Assembly (NCBI GenBank): GCA_905480095.1
Contig: CAJQPF010000130.1
Location: forward strand, 1 to 37,383
Length of the DNA stretch: 37,383 bases
Direction of reading: 5' to 3'
DNA from: an uncultured Flavobacteriales bacterium
GTDB taxonomy: Bacteria; Bacteroidota; Bacteroidia; Flavobacteriales_D; Sanyastnellaceae
A program made the translations under genes and the position numbers. This document shows, piece by piece, positions 25,288 through 33,546 of the stretch. The notes beneath the pieces were generated by a model, which made no database searches, was not told where the DNA came from, and saw only the letters and a list, made by a program, of their open reading frames with translations. The stretch's first letter is position 1. Each line of letters starts with the position of its first letter.

Positions 25288-26817
25288 TTAAAGTTCAAAT
25301 TTAATCCCTTGTGCCAACGGCAGATCTTTCCCATAATTAATGGTGTTCGTTTGACGCCTCATATATGCTTTCCAAGCGTCAGAACCACTTTCGCGGCCAC
25401 CACCCGTTTCCTTTTCTCCACCAAAGGCTCCGCCGATCTCAGCTCCCGAAGTGCCGATATTTACGTTTGCGATTCCGCAATCAGAACCAGCCGCAGAAAG
25501 GAACAACTCAGCTTCACGGAGGTTATTCGTCATGATTGCAGAAGAAAGCCCCTGCACCACTCCGTTTTGAATCGCGATTGCATCCTCTATCGTTTCATAC
25601 TTCATGATGTATAATATTGGCGCGAACGTTTCGTTTTGAACGATTTGCATGTCATTTGTCACTTCTGCAATTGCAGGCCTAACATAACACCCGCTCTCAT
25701 ACCCCGCACCCTCTAAAACACCACCAGGCACCAACACCTTTCCTCCTTGCGCCTCAACATCTCTAAGTGCCGCCAAATAACCATCCACAGCCCCTTGGTC
25801 TATAAGTGGCCCTACGTGGTTGTTTTCATCAAGGGGGTCACCGATTCGGACTTGTTTGTACGCTTGAGTCAACTGATCTTTAACCTTATCATAAACACTG
25901 CTGTGAATAATAATCCGTCGCGTACTTGTGCAGCGCTGGCCGCAGGTTCCAACAGCACCAAAGACTGCCGCGGGGACAACCACCTTAAGGTCTGCGTCCG
26001 GCGTAATAATAAGCGCATTGTTCCCCCCTAACTCCAGAAGAGAGCGCCCCAAACGAGCGGCAACAGCTTGCGCCACCAGCTTTCCCATTCTCGTTGATCC
26101 AGTTGCGCTGACGAGCGGGACGCGCTTGTCATTGCTTAGCATCTCCCCCACTTTGTAATCTCCATTAACCACACACGACACCCCATCAGGCACGTTGTTT
26201 GCCCTTGCCACTTCTACCCAAATGTTTTGACAAGCAATAGAACAAAGCGGTGATTTTTCAGAAGGCTTCCACACGCACACATCACCTGAAACCCAAGCAA
26301 GGGCAGTGTTCCAGCACCAAACGGCTACTGGAAAATTAAAGGCAGAAATAATACCCACAACTCCCAAAGGGTGATATTGCTCATACATTCTGTGATTACG
26401 GCGCTCTGAATGCATTGTGAGTCCGTACAACATTCGACTTTGTCCAAGCGCGAAATCGCAGATATCGATCATCTCCTGAACCTCACCTAAACCCTCCTGA
26501 TAGCTTTTACCCATCTCATAAGAAACCAAGGCGCCCAAAGACGCTTTCTTTTCCCTCAGAGCATCGCCGAACTGACGAACGATTTCTCCCCTTTCAGGCG
26601 CGCTCCACTTTCCCCACTCTATAAAAGCTTTTGCAGAAGCCTCCATAACCTCTTCATAATCTGACGCGGTAGCAGTACTTAAAGCGGCGATTTTTTTGCC
26701 ATCTGTGGGAGAAAGAGAATCCATAGACGGACCCGAACCGAGGGTGCGGCCACCGATCATTACCCCCGCATTTGTGTCTTTGACACCTAAATCTGAAAGA
26801 ATCTGTTTAATATCCAT
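25288..26817 (-). CDS. amaB: Aldehyde dehydrogenase, ALDH7/antiquitin type (L-aminoadipate-semialdehyde dehydrogenase)
   Basis: This 509-residue NAD(P)-dependent enzyme has the ALDH catalytic residues: Asn161 in SAFNFPVAVW, the general base Glu262 in LLELGGNNALI and the nucleophile Cys296 in GTCGQRCTSTRR. The ELGGNNA form (in place of ELGGKSP) and the SGSDAWKAYMRRQTNTINYG ending are typical of the ALDH7 (antiquitin) branch. That branch oxidises alpha-aminoadipate semialdehyde in lysine catabolism. No other lysine genes lie nearby, so the physiological substrate is an inference, as is the symbol. Confidence 0.88.
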   Translation of the reverse strand: MDIKQILSDLGVKDTNAGVMIGGRTLGSGPSMDSLSPTDGKKIAALSTATASDYEEVMEASAKAFIEWGKWSAPERGEIVRQFGDALREKKASLGALVSYEMGKSYQEGLGEVQEMIDICDFALGQSRMLYGLTMHSERRNHRMYEQYHPLGVVGIISAFNFPVAVWCWNTALAWVSGDVCVWKPSEKSPLCSIACQNIWVEVARANNVPDGVSCVVNGDYKVGEMLSNDKRVPLVSATGSTRMGKLVAQAVAARLGRSLLELGGNNALIITPDADLKVVVPAAVFGAVGTCGQRCTSTRRIIIHSSVYDKVKDQLTQAYKQVRIGDPLDENNHVGPLIDQGAVDGYLAALRDVEAQGGKVLVPGGVLEGAGYESGCYVRPAIAEVTNDMQIVQNETFAPILYIMKYETIEDAIAIQNGVVQGLSSAIMTNNLREAELFLSAAGSDCGIANVNIGTSGAEIGGAFGGEKETGGGRESGSDAWKAYMRRQTNTINYGKDLPLAQGIKFEL

Positions 26818-26827
26818 CTAAATATGA

Positions 26828-26835
26828 TAGTTTTG
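26828..26835 (+). promoter_or_regulatory. Candidate -7 element (TAGTTTTG) for the YkgJ-type gene
   Basis: A full TAnnTTTG match lies 36 bases before the GTG start at 26872. No good -33 box was seen. It sits beside the oppositely oriented ALDH element in the 54-base divergent gap. Confidence 0.4.
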
Positions 26836-26849
26836 CTTTAATTAAGGTG

Positions 26850-26857
26850 CAAACATA
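26850..26857 (-). promoter_or_regulatory. Candidate -7 element (TATGTTTG) for the ALDH gene
   Basis: The minus strand reads TATGTTTG, a full TAnnTTTG match, ending 32 bases before the ALDH ATG at 26817. No -33 match was found. Confidence 0.4.
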
Positions 26858-26871
26858 CGATTAGAATCCCA

Positions 26872-27381
26872 GTGAATTTAGAAAGACATAAAGAGCAATA
26901 TCGTTTAAAGCGAAAAGAAAACAGTGCTTTTTTAAAGCGATTAAAAAAAACGAACCCCCAAAAACTCGACGCGATTATTCACCCTGTCCACGAAGAGGTT
27001 TTTGCATGTACCGACTGTTTAAAATGCGCCAACTGTTGTAAAACAACAAGCCCAACATTTACAACACGGGACATCTCTCGGATTTCAAAACGCCTCGGCA
27101 TGTCCCCTAAACAAATGGAAGACAAGTATTTACGTAGGGATGTCGATGAAGACTTTGTTCTTAAATCCTCCCCATGTGCTTTTCTTGGAGATGACAACTA
27201 CTGCAATATTTACGATGTAAGACCGAAAGCCTGCCAACAGTTTCCCCACACAGACCGACGCAGGCAACATCAACTTCTTCACCTCACAGAAAAAAACCTA
27301 GAGGTATGCCCTGCTGTATTCGAGATAGTAGACAAGTTAAAACAGCGGCTCACGCTCCACAAAATCAATAAATACGAGTAG
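26872..27381 (+). CDS. YkgJ-family cysteine cluster protein
   Basis: This 169-residue cytoplasmic protein has eight cysteines in the YkgJ/UPF0153 arrangement: CTDCLKCANCC (about 46-56), then SSPCAFLGDDNYCNIYDVRPKACQQFPH, and a final Cys. The cluster probably binds zinc or an Fe-S centre, and the function of the family is not settled. GTG at 26872 is the only start available, because an in-frame TAA lies 33 bases upstream with no ATG between. It converges on mnmG with 11 bases between the stops. Confidence 0.88.
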   Translation: MNLERHKEQYRLKRKENSAFLKRLKKTNPQKLDAIIHPVHEEVFACTDCLKCANCCKTTSPTFTTRDISRISKRLGMSPKQMEDKYLRRDVDEDFVLKSSPCAFLGDDNYCNIYDVRPKACQQFPHTDRRRQHQLLHLTEKNLEVCPAVFEIVDKLKQRLTLHKINKYE

Positions 27382-27392
27382 CCCGTGTCTCT

Positions 27393-29261
27393 TTATCGTC
27401 CCAGATAAATGAGCAAAACACTTACGTCAGAAGCGCTAACACCAGAAATGTTTGCCGCCTCTCCGAGTGTGTTGGGTCTTTTTTCAGAAAGCTTTTGTTT
27501 TGCTTCTGCGCTCAACGAGCCCAGTTTTGAATACTCCATGTCTGCCGGAATGTTTAACCCCCCGAGCTTAGACATGCGATCTGCCATGATCTGCTCCTTT
27601 TCAATATAACCCTCGTATTTAACCTGGATTTCAACCTGCTCAACAACATCTCTAACATTCTCGTTGAGATGTTTCAGCTCAGGTACCCCCGCAATTAATG
27701 CGTCCAGGCCTACATGAGGACGGGTTAAAACCTGCTTGGCTTTTACCTTTTGTTTTAAAGGGGTACTTCCCACGGCTTCTAAATATGGGTTCGCCCCCTC
27801 TGGACTGACAGACGTCTTCTCAAGCGCGCGTCTTAACACCTTAACAGAGGCTTGCTTTTTCTCCAGGTTTCTCATGCGTTCATCCGAGGCCAAACCGATC
27901 TCATGACCCAAAGGAGTCATTCTCTCATCCGCATTATCTTGTCGCAATAAGATTCTATACTCAGCCCTTGAGGTGAACATCCTATAGGGTTCATCTGTAC
28001 CCTTTGTGACCAAATCATCGATCAAGACACCGATATAAGCATCAGACCTACTTATCGAAATTGGCCCATTGTTCCACGTGGAACGTGCGGCATTGATACC
28101 TGCGACCAAACCTTGACATGCAGCTTCTTCATATCCTGTGGTTCCATTAATTTGACCAGCAAAATAGAGCGCACTCACCGTGGTGGTTTCTAAACTATGC
28201 TTCAACTGAGTGGGGGGGAAGTAGTCATATTCAACAGCGTAACCAGGACGGAACATTTTTGCGTTCTCGAAACCAGGAATAAGCCTCATCGCTTTGCCCT
28301 GAATCTCTTCAGGAAGGCTTGTAGAAAATCCATTTAAGTAAATTTCAATCGTTTTTTTCCCTTCAGGCTCGACAAACAACTGGTGTCTGTTTTTGTCAGC
28401 AAACCGATCAATTTTATCTTCTATGCTTGGGCAGTAGCGAGGCCCCAAACCCCTTATTCTACCATTAAACATCGGGGACCGTTCAAACCCAGATCTCAAT
28501 ACATCATGCACATCATCGTTTGTATATGCTATGTGGCACGGCAACTGCTCGCTTAAATCCTTCCGATGTTTTAAAAATGAAAAATGTGTAGGGTCATCAT
28601 CACCAGGCTGTAATTCCATTTTAGAAAAATCCAAACTTCTACCATCAATTCTTGGCGGCGTTCCGGTTTTCATTCGTCCGCTTTCAAAACCCAACTCAAT
28701 CAGTTGTTCGGTAATTCCAGTAGAAGCCCTTTCTCCTGCGCGACCCCCTCCAAACTGCTTTTCTCCGATGTGCATTAGCCCGTTTAAAAAGGTGCCGTTT
28801 GTAAGAACAACGGCCTTCCCTCGTATTTCAGAACCCAAAGCAGTTCTCACACCAACACACCGCCCGCCCTCAATAATTACACCCACAACAGAGTCTTGCC
28901 AGAAATCCAAACCCTCAGTACGCTCTAACATGTCTCGCCATGTTTGTGCAAAAACATATTTGTCATTTTGTGTTCTTGGGCTCCACATTGCCGGCCCTTT
29001 AGACCGGTTTAACATTCTAAACTGAATGGCGCTGTGGTCGCTTACGAGCCCGCTATACCCACCCATCGCGTCTACTTCTCTCACGATCTGACCCTTTGCA
29101 ACACCTCCCATCGCTGGGTTGCAAGACATTTGACCAATCACACCCATATTCATCGTAACGAGCAATGTTTTTGCGCCGGTATTTGCCGCCGCCGCCGCCG
29201 CCTCATTGCCAGCGTGGCCAGCCCCAACTACAATTACATCGTAAGAAGTATGAAATTTCAC
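27393..29261 (-). CDS. mnmG: tRNA uridine-5-carboxymethylaminomethyl modification enzyme MnmG (GidA)
   Basis: MnmG is the FAD enzyme that, with MnmE, places the carboxymethylaminomethyl group on wobble U34 of several tRNAs. The 622-residue length is usual. The FAD-binding loop [18 protein letters not shown] is at the N-terminus. It is followed by the family blocks [43 protein letters not shown] and [24 protein letters not shown]. The helical C-terminal domain is complete. The gene begins seven bases after the ybeY stop. A parS-like palindrome lies in its coding region at 28070-28085. Confidence 0.98.
   Translation of the reverse strand: MKFHTSYDVIVVGAGHAGNEAAAAAANTGAKTLLVTMNMGVIGQMSCNPAMGGVAKGQIVREVDAMGGYSGLVSDHSAIQFRMLNRSKGPAMWSPRTQNDKYVFAQTWRDMLERTEGLDFWQDSVVGVIIEGGRCVGVRTALGSEIRGKAVVLTNGTFLNGLMHIGEKQFGGGRAGERASTGITEQLIELGFESGRMKTGTPPRIDGRSLDFSKMELQPGDDDPTHFSFLKHRKDLSEQLPCHIAYTNDDVHDVLRSGFERSPMFNGRIRGLGPRYCPSIEDKIDRFADKNRHQLFVEPEGKKTIEIYLNGFSTSLPEEIQGKAMRLIPGFENAKMFRPGYAVEYDYFPPTQLKHSLETTTVSALYFAGQINGTTGYEEAACQGLVAGINAARSTWNNGPISISRSDAYIGVLIDDLVTKGTDEPYRMFTSRAEYRILLRQDNADERMTPLGHEIGLASDERMRNLEKKQASVKVLRRALEKTSVSPEGANPYLEAVGSTPLKQKVKAKQVLTRPHVGLDALIAGVPELKHLNENVRDVVEQVEIQVKYEGYIEKEQIMADRMSKLGGLNIPADMEYSKLGSLSAEAKQKLSEKRPNTLGEAANISGVSASDVSVLLIYLGR
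28070..28085. other. parS-like ParB-binding palindrome (15 of 16 bases) inside mnmG
   Basis: The sequence TGTTCCACGTGGAACG matches the parS form TGTTCCACGTGGAACA at 15 of 16 bases, with a complete 14-base palindromic core. It encodes Arg-Ser-Thr-Trp-Asn-Asn within MnmG. A perfect copy lies 1,209 bases away. Confidence 0.7.
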
Positions 29262-29268
29262 TGGTGTC

Positions 29269-29697
29269 TTATTTTGAATGTTCCACGTGGAACAAATCTA
29301 AGGCTGCATCTTCTTGAGCGCGCATTTCTGCGGCTTCTCTTTCGGACTTATCCTTGAAGCCCAACAAATGTAGTACCCCATGTGCCATTACCCGACGTAG
29401 CTCTTCTTGTACAGCAACATTTTCTTTACTTGCGTTTTCCTTGACCCGCTCATAAGAAATCATAAGGTCACCATTAATTTGACCTCCCTCAGTATAGTCA
29501 AAGGTGATAATATCTGTGTAATAATCGTGGTTAAGATATTTTTGATTTGTTTCTAAAAGAAGCTTGTCGGAACACATCACAATTGAAATTTCTCCCACAG
29601 ATTTTTTATGGGACTCAATGATCTGCTTTAGCCAGGACTTTACCGCCAAACGACGCTTTACGCGACATGGAATGTCGGATTCGTTAAAGTGAATCAT
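29269..29697 (-). CDS. ybeY: Endoribonuclease YbeY (16S rRNA maturation factor)
   Basis: YbeY is a metal-dependent RNase involved in 16S rRNA 3' end maturation and ribosome quality control. The 142-residue protein carries the block [18 protein letters not shown], then GDLMIS, and the metal motif [14 protein letters not shown] (His106, His110). The third ligand position of the E. coli motif (HGxLHLxGYDH) is Asp116 here, a change I believe is usual in Bacteroidota. The C-terminus FHVEH (136-140) is encoded by the parS palindrome. It lies between an RsbW-like gene and mnmG. Confidence 0.93.
   Translation of the reverse strand: MIHFNESDIPCRVKRRLAVKSWLKQIIESHKKSVGEISIVMCSDKLLLETNQKYLNHDYYTDIITFDYTEGGQINGDLMISYERVKENASKENVAVQEELRRVMAHGVLHLLGFKDKSEREAAEMRAQEDAALDLFHVEHSK
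29279..29294. other. Perfect parS-like ParB-binding palindrome at the 3' end of ybeY
   Basis: TGTTCCACGTGGAACA is a perfect 16-base palindrome, identical to the parS form described in several phyla. It occupies the last codons of ybeY, 18 bases before the mnmG start codon on the minus strand. Confidence 0.8.
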
Positions 29698-29722
29698 GGC
29701 TCAACAATAGTAGGGTAGGGGG

Positions 29723-30136
29723 TTATCCAAAAACGCCCGTGAATTTTAACTCAACGATTCGCCCATCATCTTCGAACCCACATTCGTCTGCCAAGTTTCT
29801 CATGAGAAAGACACCCCTTCCGTTTGGTCGCTCGATGTTTTCAGGCGCTGTCGGGTCAGGTAAATTCTCATAATCAAAACCAGGCCCCTCATCTACAACC
29901 CGAAAAAACAAGTCTTTATCCTGCACGTTATATTCAACCAAAACACTCTTGTTTATATCAAGCTTGTTGCCGTGAACAATTGCGTTATTTACAGCCTCAG
30001 TCATTGCAATAAGCACATCGCCATAATGCTCATTAAGCATGCGGTGCTTGTCACAGAGTTCGTCAATTAGTCGTTCAACGATGGCGATGTTTTCTGGCTT
30101 CGAAGGGAAGCGTAATTCTTGCATGGTGGCGGTCAT
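29723..30136 (-). CDS. RsbW-like anti-sigma-factor ATP-binding protein (GHKL fold)
   Basis: This 137-residue cytoplasmic protein has only the HATPase_c_2 domain of the RsbW/SpoIIAB family. The N box is MTEAVNNAIVHGNKLD, the G1 box VVDEGPGFD and the G2 box NGRGVFLMRNL. Members bind or phosphorylate anti-sigma-factor antagonists. No STAS-domain partner or sigma factor is in the window, so the target is unknown. An internal Met four residues in is an alternative start. It sits 12 bases after DUF4175. Confidence 0.9.
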   Translation of the reverse strand: MTATMQELRFPSKPENIAIVERLIDELCDKHRMLNEHYGDVLIAMTEAVNNAIVHGNKLDINKSVLVEYNVQDKDLFFRVVDEGPGFDYENLPDPTAPENIERPNGRGVFLMRNLADECGFEDDGRIVELKFTGVFG

Positions 30137-30148
30137 GATGATATAGAC

Positions 30149-33100
30149 TTATTGCTTATCGTCTAAAGTATTAAAATATTCGTTGACTCTGTCACGGTAA
30201 TAAGGAACTAAATCAGCAGGAACTGTTCGTAACAATTCAAGCTCATTCGCTCTATTCCTCAGGTAATCAATCATTTGAGGAGTCTCCGGGTGTAAACCCT
30301 GGTCTCCACTTCGCGATTTACGCTCATCTTTTTCTCCCCGCAACCTTTCAGCCTCCTCCGCTTCAAGGAGTCGAGACAAGATGTCGCGCTGTCTTTCCAG
30401 GGTAGCGATATCAACATTTCTGTTTATCAGATCCCGTTCTAGCTCCTCCATTTCATCGGCAATCTTTTTCATCTCCCCCCCGTCTCCAGAACCATCTTCG
30501 TTGAGTTCTTGAGCTTTCTTTTTGGCCATTTCCCTAAGCGCACCCTGTTGGGCGGCCATCTCAGCCAATTCACGACTCATTCCGCCACCTCTTTTGCTGG
30601 ACTCACCTTTATTTGCGTCTTCACCCATCTTCTTCTTCATGCCCTCAAGCTTTTTACCAAGCGCCTCCTGCATCTTTTTCATATCTCCTGCTTTAGGGGA
30701 AGGTTTAGACCCAGATCCACCGGGCTTGTTACAGTTTCCTGAGCCAGGGTTTTTACACTCTTGCTTATTCTGCATCTGCTGCAACGCCTCATCAAGAAGC
30801 AACGCCAAATTGTTAAAGGAGGTCATCACATACTGTTGATTCATGGTGATTTCAGAGGTTACCCTGTCACCAAAACCACCCAAAGCTTTCTCCATATGAT
30901 GGTTTACAAGCCCAATTTCTCGATTGACACCACCAGCAAGCTGACTTACCCTTAATGAAAGGGCGAAAAGTGAATCAGCCACCATCTTTGCTTCGTCTTT
31001 AAGCGACCTCTGAGTCTGCCCGTGAACAACGTACCTGGGGTCTTGGTTTTCCGTGGTGCGGAGGTCCGCCATTAACGCCTCCTCTTCAAATGACAGGGTG
31101 ATAATGTTTTCTAGCAAAGCTCTTAGGGCGTCCATATCCTCTTCTTCGTCCTCAGCCTCGGACTCCATTTGCATGTTATCCATTCTCTGTGCCAACTGTT
31201 CCATTTTTTCTGCGGCACTTTTTTGTTTTTCAGCCGCCTTTTTTTCCTTCCCCTTACTCAACTCCTCTGAGCTCGCCTTTTGTTCTTCTTCAATCGATTT
31301 TTCCTCGCTTTCGCTGTCGAGCATTGGGTTTGGGTTCTCAAGGTCTTCATTGTCCTTCTCTAGCTTGTCAAGCTTTTTTTGAAGTTCTTCAAACGCTGTG
31401 TTTAAACTGTCTTGCGCTTGCTTGAGCGCCTCGCTTGGAAGCGCTTCTGTTTCTGTTTTTTCAGCAAGCTCTTTTTGTGCCACTGACAACTCCTTGAGCT
31501 CATCTATAGCCTCTTCCATTTTGACCTCCCACTCCATTTGTTTAAACTGTTCTAAGGCACGGTCAAGCTCCTTTTCCATGGCGTCTTGCCCGACATCCAT
31601 CTTGTCGAGTTGCTCCTGAATATCCTCGGGGTTCATGTCATCCATGAGCTCCTGCATTTTTTCATAGAGCTCTCGGAGTTCGTCCGACATCACCTCATCC
31701 ATAAGTTTTTGCAACTCATCTTGCTTTTCCATAATGCGCTCCTCTTGGGGAGAAAACTCATTTAAACGGTCGTTTTTCTTCTCATTCTCCTTTCTTACGT
31801 TCTCAATGGTTTCCTTTAACTCTTGCTGCTTTTCAAGCAAGTCTTCAAGTGCCCTTTTATCTTGCCAATCCATTTCTCGCTCCTCGCGGAGTCTTTCTTG
31901 AAAAGCGTCCATTTCTTTGCGGAGCTCATCAGCTTTTTCAATCGCATCCTCAATTGACGCTTCTATTTCTTCATTTGCTTCGTCCCGCTCTTCTAACAAC
32001 GCACCTTCGGTAGGTGCAGAGAACACCCTTGTCGTCGTTTTTGAAGACTTGGCGCCATTTATACCATCGTTGTCCCAAACCTCCATCCAATACTCCACAG
32101 CATCACCTGCAACCAAGTCCAGAGACATCATTTCCCAAGTGAAATAGAACGCATCAGATTTCCCCGAAGGTCTATCTAACATGGTATACACCACATCTTT
32201 CTCACCCACTTTTTTTACTGCAAAAGCAAGCTTAGAAAACCCATAATCGTCACTTATCTCTCCAGTGAAATACCTCAGTTTTCTCACGACGCTATCTTCT
32301 ACCTCAACCACACGAATGACGGGTCTCTGATCAGCAACCACGCGCAATGAAAACCTCATTGAGTCCACCGCACCGAGTGCGTCGTTTTCAGGAATAAACC
32401 AGTAAGGAAGTGTAGAGGATGCACCCCAAGTTGAGGAATAGATCAGACCAGTCACATTTTCAGAGACAAGCAAAGAGTCTCCAACGCGAACCCGCAAACG
32501 GTCCGCCTCTTTCACCCGACACTCCCACCTTATGCTCGTCCCTTCTGGAACAAGAAGGTCACCATGGTTGTTCTGTGTGATGACGTCAAGCCCAGTGTAG
32601 GAGGGGGGTGAGGCCACAACAGAAAATTCGGAGACTGTGGGGACTGGTAGCGCAAGAAGGGTGTAATCTGGAGAGCTCCACCCATTTGCAGAACAATGAA
32701 ATGTCACATCAGACCTTAAAGCATTGAACGCATAGCGAAACACATCACTTTGAATACGCTCCATTCTGTATCGGTTACCATCTTCTTCTAGAAAAACGGA
32801 CGAGGGAATTGTGTTTCCAACGACCCTTATTAAAAAGTCAAACCGATCACCCACAGGGGCTTTCAGGGGTGTAGAAACAAGCTCAAACCTAAATGGAGCT
32901 GGGGGAACAAATGACGTGCGGTGCTGAATCAGTCTCTCGGCGGGCTCAGAAACAACCCCAGGCCTCCAAAGCAAAACCGCGAGGAGAATCACAACAGGCC
33001 CTATTGCATACTTCAGATATTTCGCGTTTTGTCTTAAATCAATTGCGCTTGTGAAAGAAACAGGCCCGAGCTCTGCAGTTCTTTGGTCGATGCTTGCAAG

Positions 33101-33493
33101 AAGAAGCGTAACATTCGCTCCGCCTGTATCAGGACTTCCATCTACCTGCCTCTGGAGTTGAAGCGTGTTCAGAAGCTTGTCTTTGACCTCGGGAAAGTGA
33201 TTACCCACGATTTCGCTGGCCTCTTCATGGCTTATTATTTTACCTAACCGTGCAAGGTTTAACAATGGAATGGCGATCATCCCCACCACGACACCGACAA
33301 CAGACACGGTAAATGACCAAAAAAGGACCGTACGACCAAGAATACCAAATCTCCCGAAATACTCAGCCAGTGTAAAAATCAAGAACCCTGCCGTCAACAA
33401 TGCCGTCGCGATTAACAAACCTCTAATCGCTTTGTTTCGGTAATATTTCCGGACAAATGCGTCTAGTTTTTTTATGAGAGATAGATAAGTCAT
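30149..33493 (-). CDS. DUF4175 family membrane protein with long coiled coil
   Basis: This 1114-residue protein has three membrane segments near the N-terminus (about 23-45, 52-80 and 160-178). A beta-rich region of about 300 residues follows, probably extracytoplasmic (ending near WDNDGINGAKSSKTTTRVFSAP). From about residue 500 onward it is dominated by Glu, Lys, Met and Gln with heptad-like spacing (ELQKLMDEVMSDELRELYEK, ELQKKLDKLEKDNEDLE), predicted to be a long coiled coil. A short Gly/Ser/Lys-rich break (CKNPGSGNCNKPGGSGSKPS) precedes a second coil. DUF4175 proteins of Bacteroidota have this layout and no known function. It heads the minus-strand block to mnmG. Confidence 0.85.
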   Translation of the reverse strand: MTYLSLIKKLDAFVRKYYRNKAIRGLLIATALLTAGFLIFTLAEYFGRFGILGRTVLFWSFTVSVVGVVVGMIAIPLLNLARLGKIISHEEASEIVGNHFPEVKDKLLNTLQLQRQVDGSPDTGGANVTLLLASIDQRTAELGPVSFTSAIDLRQNAKYLKYAIGPVVILLAVLLWRPGVVSEPAERLIQHRTSFVPPAPFRFELVSTPLKAPVGDRFDFLIRVVGNTIPSSVFLEEDGNRYRMERIQSDVFRYAFNALRSDVTFHCSANGWSSPDYTLLALPVPTVSEFSVVASPPSYTGLDVITQNNHGDLLVPEGTSIRWECRVKEADRLRVRVGDSLLVSENVTGLIYSSTWGASSTLPYWFIPENDALGAVDSMRFSLRVVADQRPVIRVVEVEDSVVRKLRYFTGEISDDYGFSKLAFAVKKVGEKDVVYTMLDRPSGKSDAFYFTWEMMSLDLVAGDAVEYWMEVWDNDGINGAKSSKTTTRVFSAPTEGALLEERDEANEEIEASIEDAIEKADELRKEMDAFQERLREEREMDWQDKRALEDLLEKQQELKETIENVRKENEKKNDRLNEFSPQEERIMEKQDELQKLMDEVMSDELRELYEKMQELMDDMNPEDIQEQLDKMDVGQDAMEKELDRALEQFKQMEWEVKMEEAIDELKELSVAQKELAEKTETEALPSEALKQAQDSLNTAFEELQKKLDKLEKDNEDLENPNPMLDSESEEKSIEEEQKASSEELSKGKEKKAAEKQKSAAEKMEQLAQRMDNMQMESEAEDEEEDMDALRALLENIITLSFEEEALMADLRTTENQDPRYVVHGQTQRSLKDEAKMVADSLFALSLRVSQLAGGVNREIGLVNHHMEKALGGFGDRVTSEITMNQQYVMTSFNNLALLLDEALQQMQNKQECKNPGSGNCNKPGGSGSKPSPKAGDMKKMQEALGKKLEGMKKKMGEDANKGESSKRGGGMSRELAEMAAQQGALREMAKKKAQELNEDGSGDGGEMKKIADEMEELERDLINRNVDIATLERQRDILSRLLEAEEAERLRGEKDERKSRSGDQGLHPETPQMIDYLRNRANELELLRTVPADLVPYYRDRVNEYFNTLDDKQ

Positions 33494-33506
33494 CTTAGGA
33501 CCCTTA

Positions 33507-33520
33507 AAGATACGTATCTT
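33507..33520. promoter_or_regulatory. 14-bp palindrome in the DUF4175 / T9SS-protein divergent gap
   Basis: AAGATACGTATCTT is a perfect palindrome in the 53-base gap. Each half reads TATCTT towards its gene, a partial match to TAnnTTTG. It could be an operator or face-to-face -7 elements. Confidence 0.35.
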
Positions 33521-33546
33521 GGCCCTCTGTACCTATACGAAATAAA

